Shown: piece after piece, positions 49,015 through 57,872 of the stretch
Layout: each line of letters begins with the position of its first letter
Position numbering within the stretch: the stretch's first letter is position 1
NCBI GenBank assembly: GCA_043744805.1
Contig: JAYTTZ010000131.1
Coordinates: forward strand, 1 to 64,000
Direction of reading: 5' to 3'
Length of the DNA stretch: 64,000 nucleotides
From: Ga0077536 sp043744805
Lineage (GTDB): Bacteria > Pseudomonadota > Gammaproteobacteria > Ga0077536
Notes under the pieces: generated by a model
The model's database searches: none
Seen by the model: only the letters and a program-made list of their open reading frames with translations
Told to the model about the DNA's origin: nothing
Translations under genes and position numbers: made by a program

Positions 49015-50193
49015 ATGACCGCACCCAATCTCCTGCTGCCGCTTGACCAACTGCGCGCCCGCCAGAGCGCCAAGTGGACGGTTTACGCCCCCGACGTCCT
49101 CCCGGCCTGGATCGCGGACATGGACTATGCGGTGGCGCCGCCCATCCGGGAGGCCCTGCAAGCGCGACTGGCGCGGGAGGATCTGGGCTATCCCATGAGG
49201 TATCCGCGTGCCGGTCTCGATGCCCTGTTCGCGGACCGCATGGCTGCGCTGTACGGCTGGACTGTGCAGCCCGCGCAGGTCGAGTTCTTCAGCGATGTGG
49301 TACAGATCATCCACGTCGCCCTGCAGACCCTGCTGGCGGAAGGCGAGGGCGTCATCATCCAGACGCCCATCTATCCGCCGTTCCTGCAGTCGGTGCAGGA
49401 GACCAGCCGCCGCCAGGTGCTGTGTCCGCTGGTGCGGGGCCCAGCGGGCTACGAAATTGATTTCGACGCGATGGACGCGGCCTGTGATGCGGGCACGCGC
49501 CTGCTGCTGCTGTGTCATCCGCATAACCCGACGGGGCGGGCGTTCACCCGGGAGGAACTCGAAGGTCTTGCCGAACTGGTCAGGCGCCGTGACCTCATCG
49601 TGCTGTCGGACGAAATCCACGCGGATCTTATGCTCGACGACCGGCCGCATATTCCTTTCGCCGCGCTGGGCGACGACATCGCGAGCCGCACGATCACGCT
49701 GACCTCGCCCAGCAAGGCCTTCAACATCGCGGGGCTGTGCCTCGCGGTCGCGGTGTTCGGCTCGGCCTGGCTTCACCAGCGGTTTGGCAAGCTCACTGCC
49801 CACGTGCGCGGCGGGCGGAGTGCATTTGGCATGAGCGCCACGGCGGCCGCGTGGACCGATGGCGCGGCGTGGCTCGCTGCCGTGCGGGCCCAACTGCGGG
49901 AAAATCGCGCAACGGTTACCGAGTTCCTGCGCGCACGCTGGCCGCAGCTTGGCTACTTTGCGCCCGAGGCCACTTACCTCGCCTGGATCGATTGCCGCGC
50001 CCTTGGGCTTAGTGAGGAGCCCTACCGATTCTTCCTGCGGGAAGCGCGCGTCGCGCTGAGCGAAGGGCCAAGTTTTGGCACCGCGGGCGAAGGCTGCGTG
50101 CGGCTCAATTTCGCGACCTCGCCGGAAATCCTGGCGGAGATCCTGCAACGAATGGATGGTGCGCTACTGATGCAGGGAACGATCGGGCGATGA
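49015..50193 (+). CDS. PLP-dependent aminotransferase class I/II (MalY/PatB, C-S lyase type)
   Basis: 392 residues. The start region KWTVYAPDVLPAWIADMDYA is typical of the MalY/PatB cystathionine beta-lyase subgroup (W-I-A-D-M-D). Cofactor Lys is in TSPSKAFNIAGL and the aspartate pair in CHPHNPTGRAF. ATG 49015 lies 48 bp after the ZIP gene. It would cleave C-S bonds of cysteine conjugates or cystathionine. No methionine or maltose genes adjoin it. Confidence 0.87.
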   Translation: MTAPNLLLPLDQLRARQSAKWTVYAPDVLPAWIADMDYAVAPPIREALQARLAREDLGYPMRYPRAGLDALFADRMAALYGWTVQPAQVEFFSDVVQIIHVALQTLLAEGEGVIIQTPIYPPFLQSVQETSRRQVLCPLVRGPAGYEIDFDAMDAACDAGTRLLLLCHPHNPTGRAFTREELEGLAELVRRRDLIVLSDEIHADLMLDDRPHIPFAALGDDIASRTITLTSPSKAFNIAGLCLAVAVFGSAWLHQRFGKLTAHVRGGRSAFGMSATAAAWTDGAAWLAAVRAQLRENRATVTEFLRARWPQLGYFAPEATYLAWIDCRALGLSEEPYRFFLREARVALSEGPSFGTAGEGCVRLNFATSPEILAEILQRMDGALLMQGTIGR

Positions 50194-50213
50194 CGCTTCC
50201 ACCTCAAGCGTCA
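50191..50213 (+). terminator. Hairpin containing the aminotransferase stop codon
   Basis: TGACGCTT, loop CCACCTC, AAGCGTCA: a perfect 8-bp stem whose first three bases are the stop codon TGA. There is no T-run, so this is a weak terminator candidate. Confidence 0.4.
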
Positions 50214-50463
50214 TACCACCGCATTCAGACCAAACCTGTCGCCGATGCCATGGTATGGCTGAGCAAGCCGCGATGCCCTTTCAAGACCTCCTCAAGATCC
50301 GTTTGCGGAATCGCCTGATACAAGACTGTTAGGGTGCCAAATCATGGCGGAGGGGTGACCGAGTTTTGTCACAGTGCGCTGGCAAGCTGATTCAGTCTGG
50401 GTTAATTGGCTGAACTCCACGCTTGTGCAGCCTCGATAATAAAAGTCTGCACGGAGAACTTGC

Positions 50464-51056
50464 ATGAACACGAAATCCGCGACATTCCTGCTGATCGCTT
50501 TGTGGGGGGGGGGGCGCAGGCTGCTAACTGCATACTAGATACGTCCACCCCCGCCAAGACAAAAGCCGCGCTCACCTGCTTGCAGAACCGGCTCGCGGCG
50601 CTTGAAGCGTTGAAGAAGCTAGGTTCTCCGGTAATTCTCTATGAGGACCAATTCACGCGCTTTGACCTCATCGGTAAAAGCCGCATCCCGACCACCTTCC
50701 CCGGGCCGAGCATCCGGATGTCGGTGCGGATTACGAACAAAACGGCGTCGTTGCTTAGGCTGGCGACCGATCATCAAAATGCAGGTGGACGTCCACTCGT
50801 TACCGATGACTCGGCGGTGTCTATACGCGCAGGCTATTCGGGAATCGCTAATGCTTATAGTGCCAGTCAGCCAGGCTCCTACTCCCCGATCAGTCCCAGC
50901 AAATCGATAACAATTTCACTGCAGGCAGATTCGGTGGCTAGCGCCGTCTTCACCGGAAAATACTTTGATGTTTCTTTTCAGCTCCTGCGCTACAACCCTG
51001 CGACCTTCCAGGGTGAACCCTTCTCGGTGTCGTTCACCGATATTCCGATTCCCTGA
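50464..51056 (+). CDS. Exported protein of unknown function, out of frame at a poly-G tract
   Basis: ATG 50464 follows GGAG and begins a signal peptide (MNTKSATFLLIALWGG), but an 11-G run at 50504-50514 shifts the frame and translation stops at a TAG near 50536. In the other frame the remaining ~180 codons, starting AQAANCILDTSTPAKTKAAL, are an uninterrupted beta-rich domain ending SFTDIPIP. A run of 9 or 12 G would join signal peptide and body. Base composition is clearly lower in GC than the neighbours, suggesting acquisition. No family was recognised. It is either an OFF phase variant or a homopolymer sequencing error. Confidence 0.55.
50504..50514 (+). repeat. Homopolymeric G tract (11 G) in the signal-peptide coding region
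   Basis: Eleven consecutive G residues. Slipped-strand changes of one or two bases would switch the downstream reading frame. Confidence 0.8.
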
Positions 51057-51255
51057 GCTCAGCGGCTGTCGCGCCCATCGGAGCGAGTCCTGATCATGTG
51101 AACCGCTGCGTGGTCAGGTCGCCGTGGCTGGCAAATACACCAAGGGCCACGACGACACGTTGAAATTTCAGCGGGAGGGGACCGCCGCGGCTTCTCGTGG
51201 CCGACTTGATGTTCGGTACCCGAGATGCAGCCACTGATTCCGGATTTGCCGCGGG
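51057..51255. other. Non-coding stretch before the MITE-like element
   Basis: About 200 bp of lower-GC sequence with no convincing gene on either strand. No promoter or RNA was recognised. Confidence 0.4.
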
Positions 51256-51426
51256 CCTAGCAGCCTGTCGGACTTGGGGAGCGTCGGCTGCGAACCGATC
51301 GCAGCCGTCCATTCGGCACCGTCTTTTTGCCCCATAGCCGGGCTATGGGCCTGCAAATTCGGCACCAACTGTCCTGGCTGGGGCCGATTCTCGCTATCGA
51401 CGCCCCAAGTCCGACAGGCTGCTAGG
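51256..51426. mobile_element. MITE-like 171-bp element with 24-bp perfect terminal inverted repeats
   Basis: The left end (51256-51279, beginning CCTAGCAGCCTG) and the right end (51403-51426, ending CAGGCTGCTAGG) are perfect 24-bp inverted repeats. The core is about 120 bp with no coding capacity. Inside is a 19-bp palindrome (CCCATAGCC-G-GGCTATGGG, 51331-51349) flanked by the direct repeat ATTCGGCACC (near 51311 and 51357). Each terminus contains CTAG. The right repeat supplies the TAG stop of the adjacent oxidoreductase. It was probably mobilised by a transposase encoded elsewhere; none is in the window. Confidence 0.72.
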
Positions 51427-52264
51427 TCTTGGGCGGACCCCGTCGAATTCGCGCGAGTACGCTGTCCGGCGAGGGTGCGAGGTTGGTCAGCGTTACGCCC
51501 AATTCGACCCACCACGTCACGCCAGCATCACGGTAGGCAGCGATCTCCGCAGCGTTCTCCGGTCCAGTCGTGCTGCCGTACTGGATGTAGTCGTAGCGAC
51601 GCCCAGCATCGCGCAGGCCGTCGATATAGGACTTCACCTCGGCGAATTCCGCAGGGGAAAACGTGCCGCCCTCCATCAGGTTGGGCGGCAGCGGAACGAC
51701 GCCATCCCACAGTGCCGCCCGCCGGAATGGTCGTTTGGTAGGCCAGACGCCGGCCACCCAGACTGGAATCCCGGGCTTCTGCACGGGCGGGGCGAAACCT
51801 TCGCAGCGGATCGTGTAGTGGGTTCCCGCATGGTCGACGGGCTCGCCACTCCAGAGCCGCGCCAGCAGCGCCAGGCCTTCATCCAGCATGTCGCCCCGTA
51901 CGGCCTTGTCGCTTTCGTGGCCGAAACCCGACCATTCGGGAATCACGGGAAATCCCAGTCCAACGCCAAAAATGAGGCGTCCGTCGGAGAGGCGGTCGAT
52001 TGAAATCGTTTCCCGCGCGAGTTTGGCCAAATCGCGCCGGGGCAGCGGCGTCACCAGCGGGCCGAGCTTGATGGTGCTGGTCTTGACGCTTATCGCCGCC
52101 AGCGCTACCCACGGATCAACGCAGGGTTCGATGCCCGGGAACTGGAGGTGGTCCCAGATGAAAAATCCGTCCCACCCTGCCTGTTCGGCTTCTAGCGCAA
52201 AATCGGCGAGGAGGGCGGCGGAACCGAAGGCCCCGAAATTCGGCAGATAGAATCCGTACATCAT
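51422..52264 (-). CDS. LLM-class flavin-dependent oxidoreductase (luciferase-like)
   Basis: 280 residues of the bacterial luciferase-like superfamily: MYGFYLPNFGAFGSAALLAD at the N-terminus, GWDGFFIWDHLQFPG, LGPLVTPLPRRDLAKLA and DGRLIFGVGLGFPVIPEW. It uses reduced flavin (F420 or FMNH2), with unknown substrate. ATG 52264 follows GGAG; an in-frame extension to 52495 has no support. Its stop codon lies within the right inverted repeat of the MITE-like element, so the element may have altered the last residues (ends RRGPPKT). Confidence 0.82.
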   Translation of the reverse strand: MMYGFYLPNFGAFGSAALLADFALEAEQAGWDGFFIWDHLQFPGIEPCVDPWVALAAISVKTSTIKLGPLVTPLPRRDLAKLARETISIDRLSDGRLIFGVGLGFPVIPEWSGFGHESDKAVRGDMLDEGLALLARLWSGEPVDHAGTHYTIRCEGFAPPVQKPGIPVWVAGVWPTKRPFRRAALWDGVVPLPPNLMEGGTFSPAEFAEVKSYIDGLRDAGRRYDYIQYGSTTGPENAAEIAAYRDAGVTWWVELGVTLTNLAPSPDSVLARIRRGPPKT

Positions 52265-52626
52265 GGTGTGTGCTCCGGGCTCGGCAGGGGCGTGTGTGCG
52301 GCTTGGCCAGCCTCTACCACAGGACGCCTGCCAATGCCAGCCCCCGGTGATAGCAGGCGCAGAGGCCGGGCTGCCCGGTTGTTCAGCCCGGTGCGCGGGA
52401 CCGCGCACCCGTGCGCATCCCCAGCCCGACCACGACTCGGGCCGCCGCGAGGCGCGCGTCGGCATGAGCTGGGAGCGCTTCGGGAACGTGGCCATTTCGC
52501 GTCAACGCGACGGCGGGCGCCAGCGCGTCCTCGGTCGCCGTTCTTGCTCCAGAGCCCGTGATTGAACTCGCCTTGTGCGCCACGTCGCCAGCCCGTTCAT
52601 CGATGCATCAACGGAATCAACGTCGT
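52265..52626. other. Intergenic stretch, no feature recognised
   Basis: 362 bp between the oxidoreductase start and the DUF2283 stop, both on the minus strand. High GC, no supported ORF, promoter, hairpin or repeat was found. Confidence 0.4.
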
Positions 52627-52845
52627 TCAGGCTGCGTCGGTTTCGACAGCACTCGGCAGGCTGCTCAACACAAGCTTTTCCAGCGCGACTTTCGTGGTCG
52701 CATTGTCGATGTCGATGCCGACCAGGTTTCCCTGATCGTCGTAATCCAGAACGACACCTTCAGAAACTTCCCTGCTTTCGGAACTCGGGTTCCCTGAAAG
52801 ATCGAAATACAGGGAGTCGGTGTCTTTGTAATACGTGAGTTTCAT
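52627..52845 (-). CDS. DUF2283 family small protein
   Basis: 72 residues starting MKLTYYKDTDSLYFDLSG, the DUF2283 signature, with GVVLDYDDQGNLVGIDID mid-protein. The ATG overlaps the stop of the DUF4258-like gene by 4 nt. DUF4258/DUF2283 pairs are small two-gene modules often found in mobile or toxin-antitoxin-like contexts; the biochemical role is not established. Confidence 0.8.
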   Translation of the reverse strand: MKLTYYKDTDSLYFDLSGNPSSESREVSEGVVLDYDDQGNLVGIDIDNATTKVALEKLVLSSLPSAVETDAA

Positions 52846-53114
52846 GGTTTGTAGCCTCGATCAGGGAACGCGTTATGGATGGTCTTGCGATCTTCAAGCG
52901 TGACCACTCGAAGGTAGCGATTGCCCAGTTCCTCAATGCGCGCCCAGAACCGGAATCGATTGTGTTCCTGGGGCTCGCTGTGCTCCGCATTTTCGACAAC
53001 TCGAACGCACCCCTCCTTTCTCAGGTAGGTGCGCTTGCTCAAGACTTCGTTCTCGAAGTAGTCAGTGAATCGGTAGTCCTGCATGTCAAGAGCATATCTT
53101 GCCAGTGGAGCCAT
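52842..53114 (-). CDS. DUF4258-like small protein
   Basis: 90 residues. The core, DYRFTDYFENEVLSKRTYLR, then GNRYLRVVTLEDRKTIHNAF and DRGYKP, matches DUF4258-type proteins (a RelE/BrnT-like small fold). An internal start at 53084 (MQDYRF) is equally possible; neither has a clear Shine-Dalgarno. Upstream partner of DUF2283 with a 4-nt overlap, so translationally coupled. Confidence 0.7.
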   Translation of the reverse strand: MAPLARYALDMQDYRFTDYFENEVLSKRTYLRKEGCVRVVENAEHSEPQEHNRFRFWARIEELGNRYLRVVTLEDRKTIHNAFPDRGYKP

Positions 53115-53209
53115 ATCGAGAATTCAGGTGTTGGTCAGGAATGGAATTCGTAGTCAGATGGCGCGGGCGGTGACATCGCAATCCGCTGCGAATACCGCCT
53201 GACAGCTTG

Positions 53210-54634
53210 TTACTGCCGAAACACCCACCCCAACAGCCCGTTGATGAGTTCACTCCCCACCGCGAGGTTCGCCGTCGGGTGATTGACCAGCAAGGTCACC
53301 GCGTAGGTTCGTCCGCTCTCGGCCAGCACGTAACCCGCGACCGCCGTGACGTCGCCGAGGTGACCGGTCTTGAGATGCATGCGCCCGTTCTCGGGCCCCT
53401 TGCGGAAGCGCTTGCGCATGGTGCCGTCCTGGCCTGCAAGTGAGAGCGAGGCGAGGTACTCCGGCATGTAGGGGCTGCGCCAGGCGCGTTGGAGCATCTC
53501 GCCCATGGTGCGCGCGCAGATGCGGGTATGGCGTGAGAGGCCCGAGCCGTTTTCCATCACGAGGCCTTCGATGGGCACGCCAAGGGCCTTCAGGTGTGCC
53601 GCGATCACCGGCATGCCGGCTTCGGCGCGTAGCGGTGGCGCGGCTTCCCGATCGGCCAGCGCGTACATCAGCGCGTCCGCCATCACGTTGTTGCTCCACT
53701 TGTTGAGCGGACGGATGAGTTCGGCGAGCGGTGGCGAATACCAGCTGTGGAAAGGCGTGGAGCCGGGCGGCATCACGCCGCGACTCACGCCGCCCTCGAT
53801 CTCGCCGCCCCACTGGCGCCAGAGCATGCTGAAGAGTCCATAGGCGTAGGTCGCCGGCGCCATCGCCGTACGGGGCAGGCTCTGCGTGCCGCAGGCGCGG
53901 GGATAGTGGCCGCTGAAGATCACGCGATCATCCGGCTGGTCTTCCGGCGTACGCAGGTTGATGAGGCTGCGTACCTCGCCACAGGGTCCATCCACCAGCT
54001 TGAGCTCATTGATGATCACGAGATTGGGCAGCGGCGGATCGGCGGTGATGGCGATGCTGCCATCACCGCGCGGCGTGAACGTGAAGGTGAACGCCTTGAA
54101 GTTCACCATCATCGCGTTGGGCTGCACGTTGTAGAGCCGCTCCGGCTGCTGGTCGAACTCCCCTGCATCATGCGGGGGTGGCGCAAACATCGAGTCATCG
54201 ATCACCAGCCCGCCCGTGATGTGCCTGAGGCCCCGGGCGCGGAGTTCGCCGGTGAACTTCCAGAGTTCTTCGGCAATGAGGTAGGGATCGCCATGCCCTT
54301 TCAGCAGCAGATCACCTTCGAGCACGCCGTCCTTCAGCGGGCCGAGCAGGTGGGCATCCGTCCGCCAGCGGTACTGGGGGCCCAAAGTCTCCAGCGCCAC
54401 GAACGTGGTGACGAGTTTGATGGTGGACGCCGGATTTCGCGGCACGTCGAGGTTCAGCGCGAGCAGCGGCGTGCGGGCGTCCACGGCCTGCACCATCACG
54501 CTGATGGCGCTGTCGGGCAGGTGGTGCTGGCGCAGGATGCGATCGAGCAGCGCGGGCAGTTCGGCATGGGCTGGTACGAAGCTGCCAGTGAGCAGCAATA
54601 CGCCAACCAGCAACCGGCTGGGACTCAGGCGCAT
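53210..54634 (-). CDS. dacB: D-alanyl-D-alanine carboxypeptidase/endopeptidase (PBP4 family)
   Basis: 474 residues: signal peptide (about 1-24, LLVGVLLLTGSFVPAHA), then the PBP4 active-site motifs S-x2-K in PASTIKLVTT, S-x-N in NKWSNNVMADAL and K-T-G in HLKTGHLGDV. Periplasmic peptidase trimming peptidoglycan stem peptides. ATG 54634 follows GGAGG; the open frame extends much further upstream but outside the family. It overlaps the DUF488 gene by 10 nt. Confidence 0.87.
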   Translation of the reverse strand: MRLSPSRLLVGVLLLTGSFVPAHAELPALLDRILRQHHLPDSAISVMVQAVDARTPLLALNLDVPRNPASTIKLVTTFVALETLGPQYRWRTDAHLLGPLKDGVLEGDLLLKGHGDPYLIAEELWKFTGELRARGLRHITGGLVIDDSMFAPPPHDAGEFDQQPERLYNVQPNAMMVNFKAFTFTFTPRGDGSIAITADPPLPNLVIINELKLVDGPCGEVRSLINLRTPEDQPDDRVIFSGHYPRACGTQSLPRTAMAPATYAYGLFSMLWRQWGGEIEGGVSRGVMPPGSTPFHSWYSPPLAELIRPLNKWSNNVMADALMYALADREAAPPLRAEAGMPVIAAHLKALGVPIEGLVMENGSGLSRHTRICARTMGEMLQRAWRSPYMPEYLASLSLAGQDGTMRKRFRKGPENGRMHLKTGHLGDVTAVAGYVLAESGRTYAVTLLVNHPTANLAVGSELINGLLGWVFRQ

Positions 54635-55182
54635 TGCCCACCTCCGAACAGGCCATCCTGCACGTGGCGGTCGTAGCGAAGCGCCGTGTCCACCACCCGC
54701 AGCGCAGGGTGCAGGACATGGGGCGCGGCGGTGGCGCTGTCGAGGATGTGCCGCACTTCGAGCCCGCGCAGGGTGAGGGCGTCGGCGATGAACTGACGAT
54801 GGCAGTGCGTGGGACTGGCCTCGGCGCACATGAGCGCAATGCCGAGGCGCGTGGCGCCGTGACACACCCGCTCGAGGGTCGCCTGGAAGGCCTCGCTTTC
54901 CATGTGCGTGGCATAGGCCTGGAAGGCGGGTTCCGCCAGCGCTGCGTGGGGGGAATCCTGCGGCGCCTGGCGCAGTCCGCCCAAGGCTTCGCCGAGCCAG
55001 CGGTAACGCAGCCCCGCCTGGCCCAGCGCGGCCTCCAGGGCCTCGCGATTGAACTGGGGATGGCGGCGGGACCACGGCGAAGCGCGGACGTCCGCAAGGA
55101 CCTGCACGCCGTGGGCCAGCAGGCGTCCGCGGAAGTCGGCAAAGGCCAGGTTGCTGTGGCCAACGGTAAAAATCACAGGCAC
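54625..55182 (-). CDS. DUF488 family protein
   Basis: 185 residues starting MPVIFTVGHSNLAFADFRGR, the DUF488 hallmark (TVGHSN near residue 6), with the Cys/His region LMCAEASPTHCHRQFIADAL (C, E, CHR). The family is widespread; function unknown. Overlaps the PBP4 gene by 10 nt, so co-transcribed with it, and is divergent from the AguB-like gene. Confidence 0.85.
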   Translation of the reverse strand: MPVIFTVGHSNLAFADFRGRLLAHGVQVLADVRASPWSRRHPQFNREALEAALGQAGLRYRWLGEALGGLRQAPQDSPHAALAEPAFQAYATHMESEAFQATLERVCHGATRLGIALMCAEASPTHCHRQFIADALTLRGLEVRHILDSATAAPHVLHPALRVVDTALRYDRHVQDGLFGGGQCA

Positions 55183-55277
55183 GGCGCGCAGTTTGCTCCG
55201 TTAAAGTGGGGCACCGGAATCGGTTTGATTGTCCACCAGCCCGCCCGCGCTGTCGCGGGTTTCGAGGAGGTATCGCC

Positions 55278-56135
55278 ATGGCCCTGCTCACCGTTGCCGC
55301 CACGCAGATGGCCTGCGTCGACGACCCGGCAGTGAATCTCCGCGCAGCCACGCAGTTGGTGCGGGTCGCGCATGCGCAAGGCGCGCAGCTCATCCTGCTG
55401 CAGGAGCTGTTTGAATCGCAGTACTTCTGCCAGGAGCAGCACCCCCGTCATTTCGCCCTGGCCCACGAGGCCGCGACGAGTCCCTTGCTGGGGGCGATGT
55501 CCGGGCTGGCCCGCGAACTTGGTGTAGTGCTGCCCGTGAGCTTCTTCGAGCGCGAGGGGCAGGCCTACTTCAATTCGCTCGCGATGATCGATGCCGATGG
55601 GACGTGCCTTGGCATCTACCGCAAGTCGCACCTCCCGCAGGGGCCGGGCTACGAGGAGAAGTACTACTTCTCGCCGGGCGACTCCGGCTTCCGCGTGTGG
55701 GACACCCGCTGCGGCCGCGTGGGTGTGGCGATCTGCTGGGACCAGTGGTTCCCCGAAGCCGCGCGCGCCATGGCGCTGATGGGCGCTGAAGTCCTGCTCT
55801 ATCCCAGCGCGATTGGATCCGAGCCCGCCGACCCGTCCAACCACAGTTTCGGGCACTGGCAGCGCACGATGCAGGGCCACGCTGCGGCCAACATGCTGCC
55901 CCTCGCGGCGTGCAACCGGATCGGGCGCGAATGCTTTGGCGGCAGCGAAATCACCTTCTATGGAGGATCTTTCATCGCGGACGAGACGGGTGCCGTCATG
56001 GCCCAGGCCTCTGCCGATCAAGCCGAAGTGATCACGGCTTCGTTTGATCTTGCAGCGCAACGGGAGCGTCGCGCGGCGTGGGGCCTGTTCCGCGATCGAC
56101 GGCCCGAGCTTTATGCCCGCCTGATGCACAACTGA
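55278..56135 (+). CDS. aguB: Carbon-nitrogen hydrolase, N-carbamoylputrescine amidase (AguB-like)
   Basis: 285 residues. The nitrilase catalytic triad is visible: Glu in LLQELFESQYF, Lys in YRKSHLPQGPGY, Cys in AICWDQWFPEAARA. The motif E-S-Q-Y-F-C and the length match AguB, which releases putrescine from N-carbamoylputrescine. ATG 55278 follows GAGGAGG. The agmatine deiminase that makes the substrate lies at 62962, 7 kb away and on the same strand, with the glutamine-synthetase-like and aminotransferase genes between. Confidence 0.83.
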   Translation: MALLTVAATQMACVDDPAVNLRAATQLVRVAHAQGAQLILLQELFESQYFCQEQHPRHFALAHEAATSPLLGAMSGLARELGVVLPVSFFEREGQAYFNSLAMIDADGTCLGIYRKSHLPQGPGYEEKYYFSPGDSGFRVWDTRCGRVGVAICWDQWFPEAARAMALMGAEVLLYPSAIGSEPADPSNHSFGHWQRTMQGHAAANMLPLAACNRIGRECFGGSEITFYGGSFIADETGAVMAQASADQAEVITASFDLAAQRERRAAWGLFRDRRPELYARLMHN

Positions 56136-56238
56136 GCGGCTCGCCAGCTCCGGAGTCTGACGTTAGCATGCGGTGGCCTGGCACCAACAAGACAAGCGCG
56201 CCGCCGTTCCGGCAGGCGCGTGGAGAAGGGGAGAGCGC

Positions 56239-56619
56239 ATGACCAAACCTGCCCGTGGGAAGCCCCCGCTGCTGCCCAAAGGATTCAAATCCCTGTCGCC
56301 ACTGGTCGAGGACTGGGTGCTACCCGATTCCCGCGCCCGCCTCGAAAAGCGACTCATCACCCCGCCACAGGAGATCCGCAAGTTCTACGACGCGATGCTC
56401 GCCAAGGCGCCGCAGGCACTTGCCTACCTTGGCACGCGACAGCTTGGTGAACTCGACGCAGCGGAGGAGCGCCTGCTGAAGCTGCTGCTCTCGCTGGCGG
56501 AAATGGGACCAGCCGTCGAGTGGTACGGCACTGGCGAGTACCCCGATGGCTTCGACGCCCGCCGCTTCAAGCTCATCGAGCAAATCCCCGACAACCAGGC
56601 CCAGGGGGTGGTCGCATGA
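56239..56619 (+). CDS. Small protein of unknown function, partner of a Rieske oxygenase
   Basis: 126 residues, basic N-terminus (MTKPARGKPPLLPKGFKSLS), then mixed charged/helical sequence with ITPPQEIRKFYDAMLAKAPQ and LKLLLSLAEMGPAVEWYG. No cysteine cluster, signal peptide or known domain. ATG 56239 follows GGGGAGAG. Its stop overlaps the start of the Rieske oxygenase (ATGA at 56616-56619), so it is translationally coupled to it. Possibly an accessory or assembly subunit. Confidence 0.65.
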   Translation: MTKPARGKPPLLPKGFKSLSPLVEDWVLPDSRARLEKRLITPPQEIRKFYDAMLAKAPQALAYLGTRQLGELDAAEERLLKLLLSLAEMGPAVEWYGTGEYPDGFDARRFKLIEQIPDNQAQGVVA

Positions 56620-57872
56620 ACGTGCAACAGAAACTTACCGATGATTCCCTGGCCGCACGCTACCCCGAGCTTGGTACCGGCCCGATTCCCACCGACGTCT
56701 ACCGCGATCCGGCCTTCTACGAGCGCGAGCTCGCCGCCATTTTCCGCCGCACCTGGCAGTGCGTAGGCCGGGTGGAGCAGGCGCCGAAGGTCGGTGATTT
56801 TTTTCAGAAGGCAATGCCGACCTTTGGCTTTTCGGTACTGGTCGCGCGTGCCCGCGACAACCAGCTCCATGCTTTCTTCAACGTCTGCCAGCATCGCGGC
56901 AACCACGTGGAGTTGCGCCAGAAAGGCCACTGCGTGGGCTTCACCTGCCCGTTCCACGGCTGGACGTATGGCCTGGACGGCAAGCTCGTCGGCGTGCCGG
57001 ATGCGGGCGGGTTCTTCGACCTGGACAAGAAGAAGCTCGGCCTGCGCGAACTGGCGCTCGAGACCTGGCAGGGCTTCATCTTCGTCAACCTCGATCCATC
57101 CCCCAGCCAGACCTTGGCCGAAGCCATGGGGCAGCAGGGCAAGGATCTCGAAGGCTATCCCTTCGAGAGTGGCAAGGCGGTCTTCGAATACGCAGGCACC
57201 ATCGACTGCAACTGGAAGTGCATGGTCGATTCTTTCTGCGAGACCTACCACGTGCCGGTGCTGCATCGCCATTCCGTGTCGGACACCCTGGCCGGCCCCG
57301 ACAACCCCTTCGGCCGCCTCATCGATTGCCGCCTGAAGGGCCCGCATCGCACGCAGTCGGTGTGGGGCAACATGGCCTACAAGCCCAATCCCGTGCAGGG
57401 CCTCGCCTGGCAGAACGCACCGGGACCGGCCGTCACCAGCGGCGTGGTGGACAGCAGCGTGACCTTGCCCAAGGGACTCAACGAAACCCGCGCCGCGCAC
57501 TGGTCGCTCGACGTCACGGTGTTCTTCCCCAACTGGCTCATCGTGATGGGCAGCGGCATGTACTTCACCCACCAGATGTGGCCACTCGCCGCCAACCAGG
57601 TGGTGTGGCAGATGCGTGGCTTCCTGCGGCCGGCCACCAACGCCGCGCAGCGCTTCGGGCAGGAGAACTCGATGGTGGAGTTGCGCGATGCGGTGCTGGA
57701 AGACTGCAACACCCTGGAGCGGATCCAGGTGGCGCTGGACCAGGGCCTCCTCACCGAGATGCAGTACCACGATCACGAAATCGCGCTCCGCCACCAGTAC
57801 CACGTGGTGAAGCAATGGGTTGAAGACTTCGAAGCACAACCGGCCGCCAAGGCCGGCAAGGGGAACACCTGA
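56616..57872 (+). CDS. Rieske non-heme iron oxygenase, alpha-type
   Basis: 418 residues. Rieske ligands C91-Q-H93 and C111-P-F-H114; mononuclear iron site H212 and H217 in CETYHVPVLHRH, with E209 where many families have Asp or Asn. The body is of the single-component type without a beta subunit nearby. Its start overlaps the small gene by 4 nt and its stop overlaps the PQQ dehydrogenase start (TGATG, 57870-57874). No reductase gene is present. Substrate unknown. Confidence 0.87.
   Translation: MNVQQKLTDDSLAARYPELGTGPIPTDVYRDPAFYERELAAIFRRTWQCVGRVEQAPKVGDFFQKAMPTFGFSVLVARARDNQLHAFFNVCQHRGNHVELRQKGHCVGFTCPFHGWTYGLDGKLVGVPDAGGFFDLDKKKLGLRELALETWQGFIFVNLDPSPSQTLAEAMGQQGKDLEGYPFESGKAVFEYAGTIDCNWKCMVDSFCETYHVPVLHRHSVSDTLAGPDNPFGRLIDCRLKGPHRTQSVWGNMAYKPNPVQGLAWQNAPGPAVTSGVVDSSVTLPKGLNETRAAHWSLDVTVFFPNWLIVMGSGMYFTHQMWPLAANQVVWQMRGFLRPATNAAQRFGQENSMVELRDAVLEDCNTLERIQVALDQGLLTEMQYHDHEIALRHQYHVVKQWVEDFEAQPAAKAGKGNT

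Noticed and set aside
48115..50148. 677-codon - strand ORF over the ZIP and aminotransferase genes
   Set aside because: Shadow ORF with no domain; the + strand genes show clear metal and PLP motifs.
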